DNA from: Dictyobacter arantiisoli
Lineage (GTDB): Bacteria; Chloroflexota; Ktedonobacteria; Ktedonobacterales; Ktedonobacteraceae
DNA length: 64,000 bases
Assembly (NCBI RefSeq): GCF_008326305.1
Contig: NZ_BIXY01000001.1
Coordinates: forward strand, 248,001-312,000
Direction of reading: 5' to 3'
A model generated the notes under the pieces. It ran no database searches. It saw only the letters and a list, made by a program, of their open reading frames with translations, and was not told the origin of the DNA. This document shows, piece by piece, positions 62,914 to 64,000 of the stretch. A program made the translations under genes and the position numbers. How positions within the stretch are numbered: position 1 is the first letter of the stretch; every line of letters begins with the position of its first letter.

Positions 62914-64000
62914 ATGCAAAGCCAGGAAGGCGATTACCATCCTCAATACCAATATGAGCCGGAACATGTTTCCACTGAAGAGCGCGTTGAAAATACTGAT
63001 CCCCGCGAACATAGACAGCAAGCAGATAGCCCATCCTATACTGATAGCGAGTTCACTTTTAACTATCAAGATGGCTATAGCGGTCAGATATTTGAGGAGG
63101 ATAGCTGGTTCCGTGAGGATAAGGGAGCCAAGCTGCGGCCCCGCTCCGAGCCACAACGTGGTAGCGGGAATATACTTCTGCTTCTAGGTATACTCCTTAT
63201 CGGTTTTGTGCTGGGAGAGGTAGCCACGCAATTCATTGGCATAACGATAGCCTGGTTGATCTGGATACCAATTGCGCTTCTGGTAGCTGCAGGTATCTTC
63301 GTGGTGATCTCAAACTGGCGGGTTGTGGTAGCTCCTTTGCCGGTACAAACATTTCCCATTCAGGAACATGCCCGGCTCGTTATTGATAACTTTGCTGGCA
63401 ACATCTCTGTGCGCAGAGGCGAGCAGTCCATGGTCACGCTAGCTCCAACAACGCATGCCAGTGGTCTGGGCAACCTATCGAACGCAATAAAGGTGAATGC
63501 CTATCAGCAGGGGGATAATGTTTCCATTGCCAGCATGGTGCCTCGACTCCTCTTTGGATTCAGGCGTGCTGATCTTGTGATTACCGTGCCTGAACAGTGC
63601 GACATTCAGTTGAAAAACGGTTCGGGCAAGGTGAGCATTAAGAATCTGACAGGTGAGATCAAAGTGCACACGGGAAGTGGCTCGATTGAGGCCGCAGCAC
63701 TGCAGGGATCGCTTGCCCTGAAAACCGGGAGTGGTTCCGTAGATGTGGCTCATCTGCAAGGCCAGATTGCCATTAAGACCGGGAGTGGCTCGATGCAGGC
63801 GACGCAACTTGACGGCTCTATCTTGTTGTCCACTGGCAGTGGACCTATTGTTGTGGATGGATTGCGCGGTCAATCCCAGTTTACGACAGGGAGCGGTCGG
63901 ATTGAGGCGCTGTCTGCACAACTCAAAGGAAATAGCACCTTTAAAACTGGCAGTGGCTCGATCAGCTTTTCCGGCACACTTGATTCTTTTGGGGATTACC
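62914..64000 (+). CDS. DUF4097-type beta-helix membrane protein, truncated by window end
   Basis: No stop codon before 64000; at least 362 residues. The acidic N-terminus (about 1-85) is followed by two adjacent hydrophobic helices (about 90-130). A repeat-rich right-handed beta-helix region of DUF4097 type follows from about 150, with repeats of TGSGSI-type motifs about every 18-20 residues (HTGSGSIEAAALQGSLALK, TGSGSVDVAHLQG, TGSGSMQATQL). GAAGGAGG lies about 9 nt before ATG 62914. Function is unknown; such domains are predicted adhesins or envelope sensors. Confidence 0.75.
   Translation, partial: MQSQEGDYHPQYQYEPEHVSTEERVENTDPREHRQQADSPSYTDSEFTFNYQDGYSGQIFEEDSWFREDKGAKLRPRSEPQRGSGNILLLLGILLIGFVLGEVATQFIGITIAWLIWIPIALLVAAGIFVVISNWRVVVAPLPVQTFPIQEHARLVIDNFAGNISVRRGEQSMVTLAPTTHASGLGNLSNAIKVNAYQQGDNVSIASMVPRLLFGFRRADLVITVPEQCDIQLKNGSGKVSIKNLTGEIKVHTGSGSIEAAALQGSLALKTGSGSVDVAHLQGQIAIKTGSGSMQATQLDGSILLSTGSGPIVVDGLRGQSQFTTGSGRIEALSAQLKGNSTFKTGSGSISFSGTLDSFGDY

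Overview
The window looks like a chromosomal piece of a Chloroflexota bacterium, most likely class Ktedonobacteria. I infer this from about 50% G+C, Gram-positive-style leader RNAs (SAM-I riboswitch, T-boxes), many WD40/TPR/HEAT and zinc-ribbon proteins, an IS607 element, and large membrane-anchored CHAP proteins. This is recognition from memory, not a database match. No rRNA, tRNA, CRISPR array or prophage was seen.

Layout. 0.1-5.8 kb: a degenerate GAF/ATPase protein, a small PLDc_N membrane protein, a thiolase, and an ECF sigma factor translationally coupled to a HEAT-TM-WD40 protein. 5.9-11.9 kb: a methionine/aspartate-family operon (metX-metY-aspartate kinase-asd) preceded by a SAM-I riboswitch and then a T-box, each with its own terminator. 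11.9-13.8 kb: an accessory patch with a structured repeat, a dinD remnant, an unknown ORF and a broken resolvase. 14-21.7 kb: a DUF2207 membrane protein, an S53 protease and three tandem membrane-anchored CHAP hydrolases. 21.7-30.6 kb: a DUF5522 protein, an eIF2B-like protein, a MocR regulator with an ATTGG-rich promoter, a GGCT-like membrane protein, YvcK, a repeat-rich gene-poor gap with a candidate short RNA, and a TPR protein. 30.7-39.1 kb: a Rieske oxygenase, a membrane protein, GH15, a Ca2+/H+ antiporter-like protein and a zinc-ribbon pseudokinase. 39.3-45.8 kb: nuoJKLMN, the membrane-arm half of complex I only. 46-50.4 kb: a DprE1/DprE2-like pair, a surface protein and RlmB. 50.4-52.4 kb: an IS607-family element (tnpA, tnpB). 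52.4-58.3 kb: a Q/Y-rich protein, MscL with a zinc ribbon, Apt, a nitroreductase, a WD40 protein and a FemX-like transferase. 58.5-61.6 kb: a T-box-controlled argHG operon. 61.8-64 kb: a TM-helix channel-like protein and a DUF4097 protein cut by the window end.

The most unusual signal is a family of about 130-200 bp dispersed elements (four copies near 11.9, 31.9, 48.3 and 58.3 kb). Each has a 26-29 bp nearly perfect hairpin with a 3-nt loop. The arm sequence differs between copies but stays self-complementary, and a conserved small-hairpin module follows. All four lie directly 3' of a gene and in that gene's orientation, so they look like structured 3'-UTR elements or a mobile family that favours gene ends. 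Two further families (about 137 bp and about 99 bp, two copies each) are also present.

Starts were chosen by ribosome-binding-site spacing and family alignment from memory, so several differ from the longest possible ORF.
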